64,000 nucleotides of DNA from Phoronis ovalis (Eukaryota; Phoronida; Phoronidae), in the NCBI GenBank assembly GCA_028565635.1, contig JAOXYB010046945.1, positions 1 through 64,000 of the forward strand. Reading direction: 5' to 3'. The translations under genes were made by a program, and so were the position numbers. Of this stretch, positions 12,401 to 21,543 are shown in pieces. Numbering within the stretch: the first letter of the stretch is position 1; every line of letters starts with the position of its first letter. The notes below the pieces were generated by a model. The model had not been told where the DNA came from. It worked only from the letters and a program-made list of their open reading frames with translations, and did no database searches.

Positions 12401-15400
12401 GGTGACTTTTTAATTTTGCAAACCCATACATTAAGCAAAATATACAACATTTTTTGGTTTATATTCTTTAACATTAAAAGCTCATGGTGACAGCAATGAC
12501 AGTTTTACCTGTTCTAAACTGTTCTTCTGAAAATGCTCAAATCCAAATATATCCAAAACTCCGATCTCAATTGAGGCACCACTAAGAAGCACAAAAAATC
12601 ATGCAGCGATCATGCAACAAATTCTAATAGAGTAAACATCATAAACATTAAAAAAATAATAATAATATGCCGCATTGTGTGGAAATACAAAAAAAAATCA
12701 TGCTTATATCTGCTTCACCATAAAATAAAAATATGTGTACATACGCAATAGTGAAAGCAACAATTTCACAGATAGCAAAACAAGACGAGTGGTACCAGGA
12801 CGAGTGCTACCAGGACGAGTGGTACCAGGAATCACCTCCTCAGTGCAAAGTACAAATATGAAACATTAGTTTGGATAAAAATTGAAATGACTATAAAGTT
12901 TAACCAACAAAACATATCTACCAGATATAGGATCATGTAAGAGGTGTACAGAAATTCCAAAATATGATAAAATGGGAAAAAAAGAATAATCCATGACTTC
13001 ATAAAAATTAACATTTGGGGCTTATTAAAAATAATACAATTTAAGATTCTGAAGAAAGTTTTTAATAAAGCACACCATAAATATATGTGTCATGTAGGTA
13101 TACTCGTCATTTTTTGAATTTTACATGTTGACATTCATTATCTTTCAGCAGAATATGAAATACAGTTCTATTTTATTAATTAACCAGGGATTAATTAGGG
13201 GAAAAATTAATTTATTTACAATGAAAGCTTACTCATTATCAGGACGTACTTACCAGTGGATTGAGAAGAGGTTCATTTTTCCATCTGCACTAGAGGTTGC
13301 AAACATGGATAAAGATATGGCAATGCTTTTAAGAGTTTCAGTTAACCTGTTAATTAGTTTAAAGTCTTGTAGTCATCCAAATTCAAAAACTCTGAACTTT
13401 TACTGGAATTTTATAAATATTAATGACATAGAGAATTCCAATTCTTTTTCCTATGCAATCATTGCTAATACTAACCTGCCTTCCCAAGGTTGAATTAACT
13501 GATTGATTCCATTAACAATCCAGCTGAATAGTCGTCGATATAAATCTTTAGCTAGCGCATCACGGCAGTCTCCTGCCTGCAGGAGATTGCGCTCTTTTTT
13601 AATTTGTTCCCCTCGAGTGATTGTCACTTCAGATTCTAAAGATGCACCCAGCTCTTCCCAAGGTACTTGTAGCAATTCAGACACTAAAAAGAAAATTACA
13701 ATTATAAGTATTTATAACACAAAAAAAAATTCCATGCAGTATACGATATGGTGTAAAGCTTACAATTTACCATATTTACCCATGTATAGTGTGTACCTCT
13801 TACTTAGTCTAAAATTTTAATTTCTGAACTCGTGTATAATGCACGCTTGACTTTACTATTAGGGGTGGATTGTACAACTTGAAATATTGAACAAATTTTG
13901 CAATTCATTACAGTAACTGTAGTAAATTAGAAATAGCTTGTTTACAGTCAGCACTTTGTGTCGAACTAACCTTTTCTTATTGTTTCTGAGTTTGATATGT
14001 GTGCCGCATCATTGTTCCCAACAGCTTGGAACTTGATATCACCAAGGTGAAGGACAGCAGATAGTATGCGTAACATGTGATCTATATCCTGAAATATTAG
14101 ACAGTGGAAATAGGACAACAACTAGTTGCATGTGCAGTACTAGAAACCATGACAGTTCGGGACCTTTGTTCAAACTGTTACAACTTACAGTCAATTATTT
14201 GGTCATCAGTCACGACTGCTCTACTTACATGTATGTGTGCTCCACTTTTTGCAGAACATTACAGTTACATTGAATACACAGTTAAAAGTTTTGCTATCTC
14301 TGAATGGGATGAAATGTAAAATTTTACAGTGGTGATTATTTTAAGCAATGTACTGCTCATAAACCTTTATTCATCAATACATGCAAAGAATGCTCTCTTG
14401 GCAGTCTATTTCAAATTACTGTTTAGTAGAAGACTAAAGAATATACAGATATATGACAATTCCAATAGGTTATAATGGGGCTACAAATCAAGTCTATACG
14501 TGAAGCTAGAGTGAATTTAGATCTAACAGCTGTATTGGAGAGTATACTCATGAAGCCATACACAGCCAATCTACATTATGAACAACTTACATCTGCAGTG
14601 AATCCAATAAACTTCAAACAATCTATAACCTGGTGGTATTTTTTTTCATTCTCTGTCGTAACAAAATCATCAAGTTTCACTCCAAATCCTTGCAAACACC
14701 TGTATATTGACAAAAAAATATTGTTTACTTAAGATTCAAATTGACTTGTGAGATAGATGTGGATTTCATAATAGAAACCTTTATACATTGAAAGAATTAC
14801 TATACACATAGGCAGAGCTGGTAATTTTTAAGATTATAATGATAACAATGCAAAAAAACCATACTTGGGTGAGTCTAAAAATAAACCTTGTTTGATGGGC
14901 TGACCGTTTCAAATTTCGGCGTATTAATTTTTAAAAAATTTATTCTATTGTAAAAAATCAGAAAAGACAAAACCCAACTCGCCCAAATTCTTGTGGTGTT
15001 GTCTGATTCAAATATTTTTTCTTTTCTTTTAACACTAAAAAAAAGCCGGATCAACACTTTTTTAAATATAATAAAAACCACCGTACCGACTCAATTTTTG
15101 AGGGTTTTCGACGTAACACAACTTTTATTCTTGGTGTGGCCTTAGCAAATTATATTATTTGTATTTAAACTCTTGTATGAACAACATCAATCTCAATGTC
15201 AAGAAGTATACTACCAAATATGCTGCATTATTTCAATTACCAATTGAAAGCATAAAGAGCCAAGCAGAACTAGCACACAAACCTGTATTTAGATGGTGTC
15301 TCCAATCCATATTTTTGTTTCTCATCAGGTGATAGTCCAGAAAACATTAAATAGAAGATGTGGAAGTTACTTTCTCCTCTAGCCTGATACACAACACGCG

Positions 15401-18400
15401 ATTTCTCCAGTAGATATTCAGATAGCTTGGCTGAAGATAAACAACATCTCTTTAATACATGATTGGCATAATTAAACATGAATTCTTTTAAGTAATTTTA
15501 AAATTCTAAAGTTACAAAGTAAGGTAACAATAGCAACGATTGCAGGATTACTAAGTTTCTGCATGAAACTTTAAATTGGAAAAAAAATATATATTAAAAT
15601 AGTTTTTAACCTCCTTGTACAAAACCATCTTGGCTCAGTAGCAGTTCTAAATACTTTCCAAACCGGCTGGAATTATCATTCATTACTGTCTTTGCATTGC
15701 CAAATGCTTCAAGTAGTGGATTAACCTACAATGCCATTCACATAATTTACATTTCAAAATAACAGTCATGAGACAGACATGTGATCCAACAATTACATAA
15801 CTGTCATATAGCCATCAGTAATTTTTGGAAAAGAAAAAGTTAAGAATCAGAGCTGGAACTTCTCTTTTGGGATTCAGACGACTGTTACACAAGATATACC
15901 TTGAAGAAAGATGGTTGTTGCCAAATAGGGCTAAGACCAATAACAAGAAAGCATGAATATGATTCAGGTGAATGTCAACACTGACAATGATACGCATGGA
16001 ATATCTACTTGAATGCTTGCTCTAGCTGACACTTGATGGGTAAACTTTGGCTTAATTATATCTTTCATGTTCGTTGTACATGGACTGTACTATTTGTCAC
16101 TTGTAAACTCGGTCAATCAAACAATTCTCCACAGCTATGAATGAATTATTTGACAAGTCAAAGTATTTCTCATTCATAAAATGTTTCGGTTTGTAAAGGT
16201 GATTAATTTTGTGCTCCCCCCTAGAGCACGTAAATGATCTATTGATTGAAAATGTTTGATAACAGAAAACCTACCTGCTGTATCCGAACATTGAGTCTAT
16301 TTTCCTCACTTTGTGCAATGCTTAACAAATGTTGTACCAGATATTTACAAGATTCAGTTTTTCCTGCACCACTCTCTCCAGATATGACGCAACACTGGGG
16401 CAGCTGTTCTCGAACCAGTGCTTGATAGCATTTGTCCGCCATAGCAAAAATATGAGGGGGAAGTGGCTCTAAATTGCTGTGATATTTGTTTGATGCCTGT
16501 AATAAAAAAATTCTTTGGTAAATATGTTGAATATGAAAATGATTTTAACTCTCTTTCAAATCCTGTTTTCTGTTCATTCACGAGCCATACAACACTACAT
16601 TGCCTTACTGTTTTACATTTTTATCTTGGTAACTGCAGTACTTGTCTTGTGCATCTGTATAAGTTTTTCAACAATTTGTTGATCCACAAAGTAGAAGACT
16701 TCTGCATCAGACATTATGCATTTTCTATATAATAATATAGACTAACCAAAACACAATTACAATTTGGACTCCTAAACTTTAGCTACTTGAACATACATTT
16801 TTAAGGTATGGACTAGATGGCTAACTGAATGTTAAACCCTTTTAATACTAGTATTATCCTTGAAATATAACAATGGTGTATACCCAATAGTGATATTATT
16901 ACAGAATACAATACTCACGCCCAGTGAATAGATTGGGAGCTCTTCAAATGGGTTAACGCTAATCAAAATATCACCAACATGTGTCTAAAAAATATGAAAA
17001 CAGGCTATAATAAACAGAAATAATTGTAATCTGTTTTCTACAAGATGACTACGCAGTTACAAATCACATAATTTGGGAAATTACAAAATTCTCTTTTAAC
17101 AAACACACAGGAATTGCAGTATGAATTGGATTCTTACATAGATTTGTTTTTCTGTGTATCTTTTGTGTAGTTCAGTCAGAATAAGCTGTTCCGATATCTG
17201 TGGCAAACTTGCCAAGTCGTCAGTTCTACTCAAAGCCGGAAGATTAACCTATAATTAATTAATTAATCAGATGTACAAAATAGCAATTGTGTTTTACAAT
17301 ACATCATATTTGACAACAAAATAATAGAGTAAACTACCATGGTGCTGTAAAACATAGTTTGCAGTTTAGTTACATGTGAGAGTTAATCACTGAAGATACT
17401 GTCAACTACGTGAAGGGTCCCCCAAAGCTACAGCAATAAGCATACAGTAAAATATCAAACCATTTTAGTTTGGGATATTTTTGCACATGCTAGCTGATAC
17501 AAGTATTAAACAGAAGATACAAACTGTGCAAGCAACGATTGGAGTACTTGAATATATATCACTGTATCTACTATACACATTCATCCAAACTAACACAGTT
17601 TACGTACAATTTACTTTCTGTTTTTCTTGAAGCTTTTGGCAAGAAGTTTACAAAATAATGAACAAACAGTATTTACAGGTTGTCCTGTGATTTCTTCTTG
17701 TATTCTGAGTAGTGACAAATTTTGATATATATCATCATCTGCAGAAGCTGCAGTAGGAGGTTCTTCCTCGCCGTCTTGAAATCTTGTTTTTGCTTCAAAC
17801 AGTTCATCTTGTTTAGAGAAAGACACATGTCGTGGACGACTAAAGTTTAATGTACAATACATTACTTTATTGAATGATTATATTTGCTGAAACTGCTTGA
17901 AGTTAAGATATAATATTTCTTGACAATTAAAAAGCAATATAGTTTGATGGACAAACTGCATTTCTGTGGAACCAAAATATGATATTTGTTGCTGATCACT
18001 TTTCTACTTAAATTTCAAAGGCATTTTATCCATGTTCAGTAGCATTATAATAATTAGCCTTTTTCCATTAACTAAAGTGAGCAAACCATTAAAGACATTG
18101 AAAATAAAACTCACATGACTTTACTATTTATCCTACTGGCTAAGCTGCCTTCTTCTTCCTCCTGTATTTCCATGGCAACCTCTTCCTTTCCGAGTGAAGC
18201 TGCAGATTTTGTAGCAGCTTTTTTAAGTATTTCTTGAAGTTTTTCATCAGAAGCCACTTGTAATGATGTTTTGCCATCAGAATTCTTGGCATGTACATCA
18301 GCCCCATATTTTAAAAGCATACGCACTATTTTTGTCTGAAACATTATACTGAATGTGTCCATCTTCTCTAGTACTCAATCAATTTATGAGCACAAACAAC

Positions 18401-21400
18401 ATTAGGTTACTGATCTGATATGGACAAGCTACTTGATTAATTTTGGCAGCAAAGAAGCCATGCATGTGTATTTTAAATATTTGGGATTATATTAAACTGA
18501 AGAAATTATGTGAGAATTTTCAAACTTGGGCATGTCATTACTATCTTTCTTTATCATATAGACAGAAAATTCAATATTAGTTTACCTGCAGCATTACAAG
18601 ATTTTTAAATTGTTTATAGGAGACAGTAGTAACTACGGCCAAACTTAGTTATTGGTGAACACTGTACATGATTTACAACCCAACACAATTTTACCACTTG
18701 AGCAAATTTGATAGCCATATTGCTGCAGGAGAGTAGTAGGGAGCCATGAGGAATTTGAGAATGTCTTTCTAACATTTCATTAAAACCATGAAGTAACTTA
18801 GTGTAAATGTTTGATTCAAATTTTCTAATTTCTCTCAAGGTTATTTTGTGTGTGCATCAGATCTCTGATGAACAAGTTTCATCTGCTGTTTAATTTTGTT
18901 TTGCCACTTGTACTTGACAAAGACAGTGTACACGAACAGCCAAGTATGCTGTTATATTCACATTCAAGTCACTTTATACCTGACTGTATCTTGAAGCTAC
19001 ATGTAGTGGTGTCCAATCATCACCATCCTTTTTGTTGACATCAGCATTGGCATCCAGTAGCAACTTTACAACTTCACGGTATCCATTAGCACATGCAATG
19101 TGGAGCTACAAAATATTAAAAAACAATAAAATAACTATCTGCACATCTGTTTTCATTTTGAAGAGCTGTTACTAAATAGTAATTCTGTATTTCCTGGAGT
19201 AAAGAAATAAAAGCCACGTTTTTAAACACTCTAGTTAAAACTAGAGTTACAAGGTAGCGATATCTATAATTATGCCATGTCATAGATTTCACTAACGTTG
19301 AGTTTAATATGCTGTGAATTTTATGAATTTTGGACAGCTCTTTTTTTGCAAAATAGCAAGCTGTTTTCAGAACCCTGTGAAACATTTAGCTTGAAATTAC
19401 ATTACAAAATGTCTTTATCTTATTTATAAATATAACTTACTGTTAATTACAAGTGCAAATATACCAATATAGTATCTTAGTATTACTGTAACATACCAGT
19501 GTTACTCCTTCATCTGTAGGAGTACTGACATTTCCGTTGGAAGCCAACAATTCCTTCACATCTGATAACATTTTCCGAAGTGTTTTTAATCTGTTTTCTT
19601 TAAGTACCGACATTTGTTGACCTAAATGTAATTATTAAAATCATCAATAAAATTTGGTAAATAGATTTGCAGGATTGTTATTATACCTTGACAAAACTGT
19701 GGCATCATTTTTATAGTCAAATGACGGAACTTATATATGACTAACCGCCTATATATTTAACTTTTGAGACCTGTCTCATAAATAGTTTTAAAAAGTGCAT
19801 TTTTTTTGTTTGATTTACTATTTCCTAGTATATCAGGGACAATGATAAATTTAAATAAGCTCAAGTACGCACTGAAGGGCATGTGGTGTGCATCTGTGAG
19901 GTAAACATATTTTTATTACATTATAGTATGTATTATGCCGAATCATGTTATAAATTTAATAATACCTTGACTACAACACTACAATACCTGTGTTCTCCAT
20001 ATGTTTAAGTACCATGTGATAAGATTCTGACCCATATGTTGCATGCTCAATAGGAAACAATCCATCAACGTCCATAAGACTGCATGATGCTCCATGCTAA
20101 ATACATAAATAATTTTTATACAAAATCAGGCAAATACATTCTTGGCAAGAATACTATGGTTCGTACAAAGCAAATTTACTTTCTCGACTAAAAAGGCTAT
20201 ACAGACTACCATGTAAAATACCTGGATGTCCGTGATTTCTTTAATTCATTAATGAAGGTTCATGGAACGTGTAGTTTATCCTCTGTATTATTATTTTAAC
20301 TGGTTAACCAGATATATGCTTAGCATTTAGTTCAACTTACTGCTAACAATAACTGTACCAGCTCCGGGTTATCACAAGAACAAGCAACATGAAGGGGTGA
20401 CCATAGGTCATCATCCTGGATGTCAACATTCAGGCCTCGTCCAATCAAAATTTCTGCTACAGACAGGTTATCGTCTAAACAACACTGGTGAAGAAGAGTG
20501 GATCCCGAGGCATTCGTTACCTCAACATTTGCACCAGCACCTACTAGGCTCAAAACTGAAAAAATCATCAGTTTATGAAAAATTTCACAAAGATTTTAAA
20601 TTATATTTTTGAGGAATGTGTGCAACTTCCTGAGAAACTGAAGTAATTTTCCTCTTACTGAATATGGGGCTTGGGGCCAAAGCAGTCATACCATTGGTTT
20701 ATTACTTTTTCAGGATACTTTTGTGAACTACATACTAATCTCTCTAAAGTTTTCTATGTGAACATTTTTCTCGACTTTTTATAACCAATGTTATATTATA
20801 CTGACAAATAAATGTGTGTCCTTCAGTGAAAACTTTAAATTAAATCTTAATTTTTGGCAAATTGCTACAAGTATTTGTTTATTTTTTATGAATAAGAACC
20901 ATATAATATAAAGCTTAAACACACTTAGTCTAGTGGATAAAATCCTGTTACATCAATGTTATCAGTAATGATTAAATTATCTTATCACAAATCATGTTCA
21001 CCTTCTTTGTCATCATATCGCTTTGTTGCATCCTGAAGATTTATTTCAGCCTCAAAGTGGACTCTCGTTCTCTGAAGTAAAATTTAGAGTATGATAGCTC
21101 TATTGGCTTCTACATTTGCAACCAATCGTTTTACATTCTCCCACTCCATTTTAAAACAGAGAATATTAATGTCAGTATTATTTTAAAACACATTTTTAAA
21201 ACTACTCAAATAAAGTGAATGATTTAATGTTTGTGGGGTATAATTATTGAGTATTATTTGATCAGAGTTTCTAATCTCTCACGCATCCGTGATTAGGTAA
21301 ACATATAACCAACGCGCACCTTTTTATGCTTCTGTTGCTTTTGTCTGCCTTGTTTATTGTCGTTATCTTTTTTCATCCATTCCCTGTAACGTTTGACTTG

Positions 21401-21478
21401 CTCTTGACGTAACTGTTTATAAAGTCTTTGTCTTTGATTTAAGGGGAGTGACTGCACCAAAACTGGATCCAACTCCAT
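320..21478 (-). CDS. MYO16: Unconventional myosin-XVI orthologue (gene-level, 30 coding exons, 3' end outside window)
   Basis: This is an actin-based motor of class XVI with N-terminal ankyrin repeats and a signalling tail; the vertebrate protein binds PP1 catalytic subunits and links PI3K to the WAVE complex. I joined 30 exons with GT-AG sites and matching phases into one frame of 1773+ residues (human MYO16 is about 1,850). Order: MYO16-type N-terminus 1-53; RVHF PP1 motif 56-59; ankyrin repeats about 77-320; second RVxF-like motif 345-349; motor about 400-1130 with P-loop GESGAGKT 495-502, switch [11 protein letters not shown] 545-554, TEDS-site Glu 718, switch II DIFGFE 771-776 and FIRCIKPN 1016-1023; IQ motif about 1130-1145; tyrosine-rich segment 1260-1356; proline-rich region 1350-1715; WH2-like motifs about 1716-1765. 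The start is the ATG at 21478, whose first residues match vertebrate MYO16 (SLP-x-x-QRQRL). Introns not listed separately (74 bp to about 1.15 kb) show nothing recognisable. The terminal exon lies left of position 1. Confidence 0.95.
434..2811. other. MYO16 intron 29
   Basis: A 2.4-kb AT-rich intron with no coding signal. It contains a perfect 13-bp inverted repeat (2134-2146 and 2604-2616, CTCGAGATACATT) 470 bp apart. Confidence 0.6.
2812..4030 (-). CDS. MYO16: MYO16 coding exon 29 (large proline-rich tail exon)
   Basis: Encodes residues 1330-1735, the largest exon. It starts [16 protein letters not shown] and contains TYTAML, a YxxM PI3K-p85 type site (1353-1356). About 360 residues of polyproline follow, with PPPPP blocks typical of profilin, SH3 or EVH1 ligands. 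Near the end the blocks repeat with a 72-bp DNA period. The exon closes with [20 protein letters not shown], which resembles a WIP-type WH2-like actin-binding motif. Donor GTAAGT, phase 1. Confidence 0.93.
2942..3085. repeat. 72-bp coding repeat in MYO16 proline-rich exon
   Basis: The segment beginning CCCAGGGACTG at 2942 recurs at 3014. This encodes a 24-residue Pro/Gly/Val unit. The neighbouring 40-60 bp are also G-rich variants of the same theme. Confidence 0.75.
4502..4510 (+). promoter_or_regulatory. TATA box of candidate nested plus-strand unit
   Basis: TATAAATAG is a canonical TATA element about 30 bp upstream of a locally GC-richer segment. It lies antisense inside MYO16 intron 28. 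Together with the donor at 4572 and acceptor at 5188 it suggests a transcription start near 4530. Confidence 0.4.
5189..5233 (+). CDS. Possible 14-codon ORF starting at the splice acceptor
   Basis: [14 protein letters not shown], then TGA. The ATG is the first codon after the acceptor of the candidate nested transcript. The A9 tract inside it is slippage-prone, and one A fewer would give a different 23-codon frame. Function unknown; coding status doubtful. Confidence 0.15.
   Translation: MSNKGTEKKIYRQV
5246..5345. other. Palindrome and hairpin cluster
   Basis: A perfect 12-bp palindrome AACGGCGCCGTT (5246-5257) is followed by three short hairpins within about 90 bp: CCATCT/AGATGG, AGTCT/AGACT and AGTGTTT/AAACACT. 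They lie in the second exon of the candidate nested transcript. Confidence 0.5.
5535..5540 (+). terminator. Poly(A) signal of candidate nested unit
   Basis: AATAAA on the plus strand, followed about 25 bp later by a T-rich segment. On its own this hexamer is common in AT-rich DNA; context is the only support. Confidence 0.3.
5755..5838 (-). CDS. MYO16: MYO16 coding exon 28 (tail, 84 nt)
   Basis: Encodes 28 residues (1302-1329), Asn/Ser/Gln/Pro-rich, [16 protein letters not shown] and on. It is frame-neutral, with a T/C-rich acceptor tract and donor GTAGGT. There is no domain signal, so the call rests on splice sites and open frame; it could be optional. Confidence 0.7.
6306..6469 (-). CDS. 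MYO16: MYO16 coding exon 27 (tyrosine-rich tail segment)
   Basis: Encodes residues 1247-1301. It has [11 protein letters not shown], then a dense set of acidic-flanked tyrosines ([22 protein letters not shown]). YTNV fits a Grb2-type pYxN site. The position matches the tyrosine-bearing NYAP-like part of vertebrate MYO16, though that equivalence is inferred. Confidence 0.9.
6983..7110 (-). CDS. MYO16: MYO16 coding exon 26 (tail)
   Basis: Encodes residues 1204-1246, acidic and helical ([20 protein letters not shown]) then a Thr/Ser-rich stretch. I know no named domain here. Splice phases fit both neighbours. Confidence 0.87.
7546..7753 (-). CDS. MYO16: MYO16 coding exon 25 (IQ motif, coiled-coil-like helix)
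   Basis: Encodes residues 1135-1203. With exon 24 it forms [17 protein letters not shown], fitting the IQ consensus (light-chain or calmodulin binding). A long charged helix follows, ending in [10 protein letters not shown]. The donor is GTATGT, phase 2. Confidence 0.93.
8006..8102 (-). CDS. MYO16: MYO16 coding exon 24 (converter end, IQ start)
   Basis: Encodes residues 1103-1134. [19 protein letters not shown] is the conserved converter strand. The exon ends in VVKCQK, the start of the IQ motif completed in the next exon. Confidence 0.95.
8440..8870. repeat. Foldback (inverted-repeat) element in MYO16 intron
   Basis: Inner arms at 8559-8595 and 8721-8758 are inverted copies with several mismatches. 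They are bracketed by two copies of the palindromic motif TGATTACATAATCA at 8461-8474 and 8823-8836. No ORF. Looks like a small non-autonomous element; boundaries approximate. Confidence 0.45.
9235..9337 (-). CDS. MYO16: MYO16 coding exon 23 (converter)
   Basis: Encodes residues 1068-1102, including [19 protein letters not shown]. It lies between FLARY and the GKTKLFFR strand, in the converter. Phase 0 at its end. Confidence 0.9.
9675..9880 (-). CDS. MYO16: MYO16 coding exon 22 (actin binding, SH1 helix)
   Basis: Encodes residues 1000-1067. [20 protein letters not shown] then KPN is the conserved actin-binding block, followed by [19 protein letters not shown] (SH helices) and FLAR. Ends in phase 2. 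Confidence 0.97.
10188..10265 (-). CDS. MYO16: MYO16 coding exon 21 (loop 2 to actin-binding region)
   Basis: Encodes residues 974-999: [14 protein letters not shown] then ISTLAFHFK. The basic loop ends in the conserved T-(V/L)-x-x-x-F(K/R) block. 78 nt, phase 0. Confidence 0.9.
10433..10596 (-). CDS. MYO16: MYO16 coding exon 20 (loop 2)
   Basis: Encodes residues 919-973. The start, [17 protein letters not shown], matches the segment leading to loop 2. A basic loop rich in Lys, Arg, Gln and Ser follows, as expected at the actin-binding surface. The donor is GTATGG. Confidence 0.93.
10938..11184 (-). CDS. MYO16: MYO16 coding exon 19 (lower 50K)
   Basis: Encodes residues 837-918. [20 protein letters not shown], then [20 protein letters not shown] then NRDTLP are signature lower-50K motifs. 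The donor is GTAAGC, phase 1. Confidence 0.95.
11433..11582 (-). CDS. MYO16: MYO16 coding exon 18 (relay helix)
   Basis: Encodes residues 787-836. [19 protein letters not shown] then [12 protein letters not shown] is the standard relay segment. It ends in LDLFLK and is in phase 0 at both ends. Confidence 0.95.
12509..12581 (-). CDS. MYO16: MYO16 coding exon 17 (switch II)
   Basis: Encodes residues 762-786. [19 protein letters not shown] carries switch II (DIFGFE) and the relay helix start. Usual NSFEQ reads NSLEQ here. Confidence 0.95.
12784..12829. repeat. Three-copy 15-bp tandem repeat
   Basis: GACGAGTGGTACCAG occurs three times in a row, with one substitution in copy 2. It is GC-richer than the surrounding MYO16 intron. 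Confidence 0.9.
13476..13683 (-). CDS. MYO16: MYO16 coding exon 16 (motor, TEDS region)
   Basis: Encodes residues 693-761. [13 protein letters not shown] then [20 protein letters not shown] is the upper-50K helix. The TEDS position, 16 residues before DALAK, is Glu (718), which satisfies the TEDS rule without phosphorylation. Ends in phase 2. Confidence 0.94.
13971..14088 (-). CDS. MYO16: MYO16 coding exon 15 (motor)
   Basis: Encodes residues 654-692. [20 protein letters not shown] matches the conserved (I/V)LHLGNIxF helix. Ends in phase 1. Confidence 0.94.
14591..14699 (-). CDS. MYO16: MYO16 coding exon 14 (motor)
   Basis: Encodes residues 617-653, [13 protein letters not shown] and [14 protein letters not shown]. 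This matches the motor segment before the HLGxIxF helix. Ends in phase 0. Confidence 0.92.
15283..15430 (-). CDS. MYO16: MYO16 coding exon 13 (motor)
   Basis: Encodes residues 568-616. [20 protein letters not shown] then [13 protein letters not shown] is the conserved motor block after switch I. Ends in phase 2. Confidence 0.95.
15611..15725 (-). CDS. MYO16: MYO16 coding exon 12 (switch I)
   Basis: Encodes residues 530-567. [20 protein letters not shown] followed by RFGKY is a complete switch I, with the NxxSSR catalytic residues. Ends in phase 1. Confidence 0.96.
16275..16496 (-). CDS. MYO16: MYO16 coding exon 11 (P-loop)
   Basis: Encodes residues 456-529. It has [15 protein letters not shown], then the nucleotide-binding P-loop [12 protein letters not shown] at 493-504, then KYLVQHLL. 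The P-loop is fully canonical. The donor is GTAGGT. Confidence 0.97.
16919..16984 (-). CDS. MYO16: MYO16 coding exon 10 (motor)
   Basis: Encodes residues 434-455, [19 protein letters not shown] and on. This is the conserved Y-x-GDILxxVNP strand of the motor. 66 nt, phase 0 at both ends. Confidence 0.94.
17138..17248 (-). CDS. MYO16: MYO16 coding exon 9 (motor start)
   Basis: Encodes residues 397-433. [18 protein letters not shown] then [10 protein letters not shown] is the usual entry into a myosin motor (DDLxxLxxLxExxVLxxLxxR). Confidence 0.94.
17677..17839 (-). CDS. MYO16: MYO16 coding exon 8 (linker with second RVxF-like motif)
   Basis: Encodes residues 342-396, between ankyrin repeats and motor. 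RPRHVSF near the start fits the looser PP1 RVxF consensus (R-x-V-S-F, 345-349). The rest is acidic and probably disordered. The donor GTAAAT follows QP. Confidence 0.87.
18115..18335 (-). CDS. MYO16: MYO16 coding exon 7 (last ankyrin repeat, acidic linker)
   Basis: Encodes residues 269-341: [18 protein letters not shown], then [14 protein letters not shown], then an Ala/Glu-rich linker (EIQEEEEGS). The donor is GTGAGT. Ends in phase 2. Confidence 0.92.
18980..19105 (-). CDS. MYO16: MYO16 coding exon 6 (ankyrin repeat)
   Basis: Encodes residues 227-268: [19 protein letters not shown] followed by the start of the next repeat, [14 protein letters not shown]. These are canonical ankyrin signatures (TPLHxA). 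Phase 0 at both ends. Confidence 0.93.
19497..19621 (-). CDS. MYO16: MYO16 coding exon 5 (ankyrin linker)
   Basis: Encodes residues 185-226. It has a charged helix ([20 protein letters not shown]), then the start of the next ankyrin repeat at TDEGVTL, which continues directly into LHIACANG of exon 6. Vertebrate MYO16 has the same arrangement. Confidence 0.9.
19988..20096 (-). CDS. MYO16: MYO16 coding exon 4 (ankyrin region)
   Basis: Encodes residues 149-184, starting [19 protein letters not shown]. This continues the ankyrin solenoid with a degenerate repeat. Ends in phase 1. Confidence 0.9.
20341..20555 (-). CDS. MYO16: MYO16 coding exon 3 (ankyrin repeats)
   Basis: Encodes residues 77-148 with two ankyrin repeats: [19 protein letters not shown] and [19 protein letters not shown]. 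The acceptor follows a T-rich tract and the donor is GTAAGT. Ends in phase 0. Confidence 0.93.
21002..21071 (-). CDS. MYO16: MYO16 coding exon 2 (PP1-docking motif)
   Basis: Encodes residues 54-76, starting [19 protein letters not shown] fits the PP1 RVxF consensus and sits just before the ankyrin repeats, as in MYPT1 (KVKF) and vertebrate MYO16 (KVHF). Ends in phase 1. Confidence 0.88.
21320..21478 (-). CDS. MYO16: MYO16 coding exon 1 (start codon)
   Basis: Residues 1-53, starting [19 protein letters not shown], close to the start of vertebrate MYO16. It is highly charged, ending in a Lys/Gln-rich stretch. The donor GTGCGC follows a phase-0 end. The exon probably continues 5' as UTR to an acceptor at 21544. 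Confidence 0.9.
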
Positions 21479-21543
21479 TATTTATTATAATGTATTTAAT
21501 GTTTATCCATCAGTGGTTTCTAATAATGATGGCACACAGTTAT
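21479..21543 (-). other. MYO16: MYO16 5' UTR part of exon 1
   Basis: Sequence between the ATG and an upstream acceptor-like TTTTAG (CT at 21544-21545 on the plus strand). Inferred from splice signals only. Confidence 0.45.

Noticed and set aside
18590-18850. Possible extra MYO16 exon between exons 6 and 7
   Set aside because: Exons 6 and 7 join directly in phase 0 within an ankyrin repeat (SRYSQ to TKIVRML), leaving no room.
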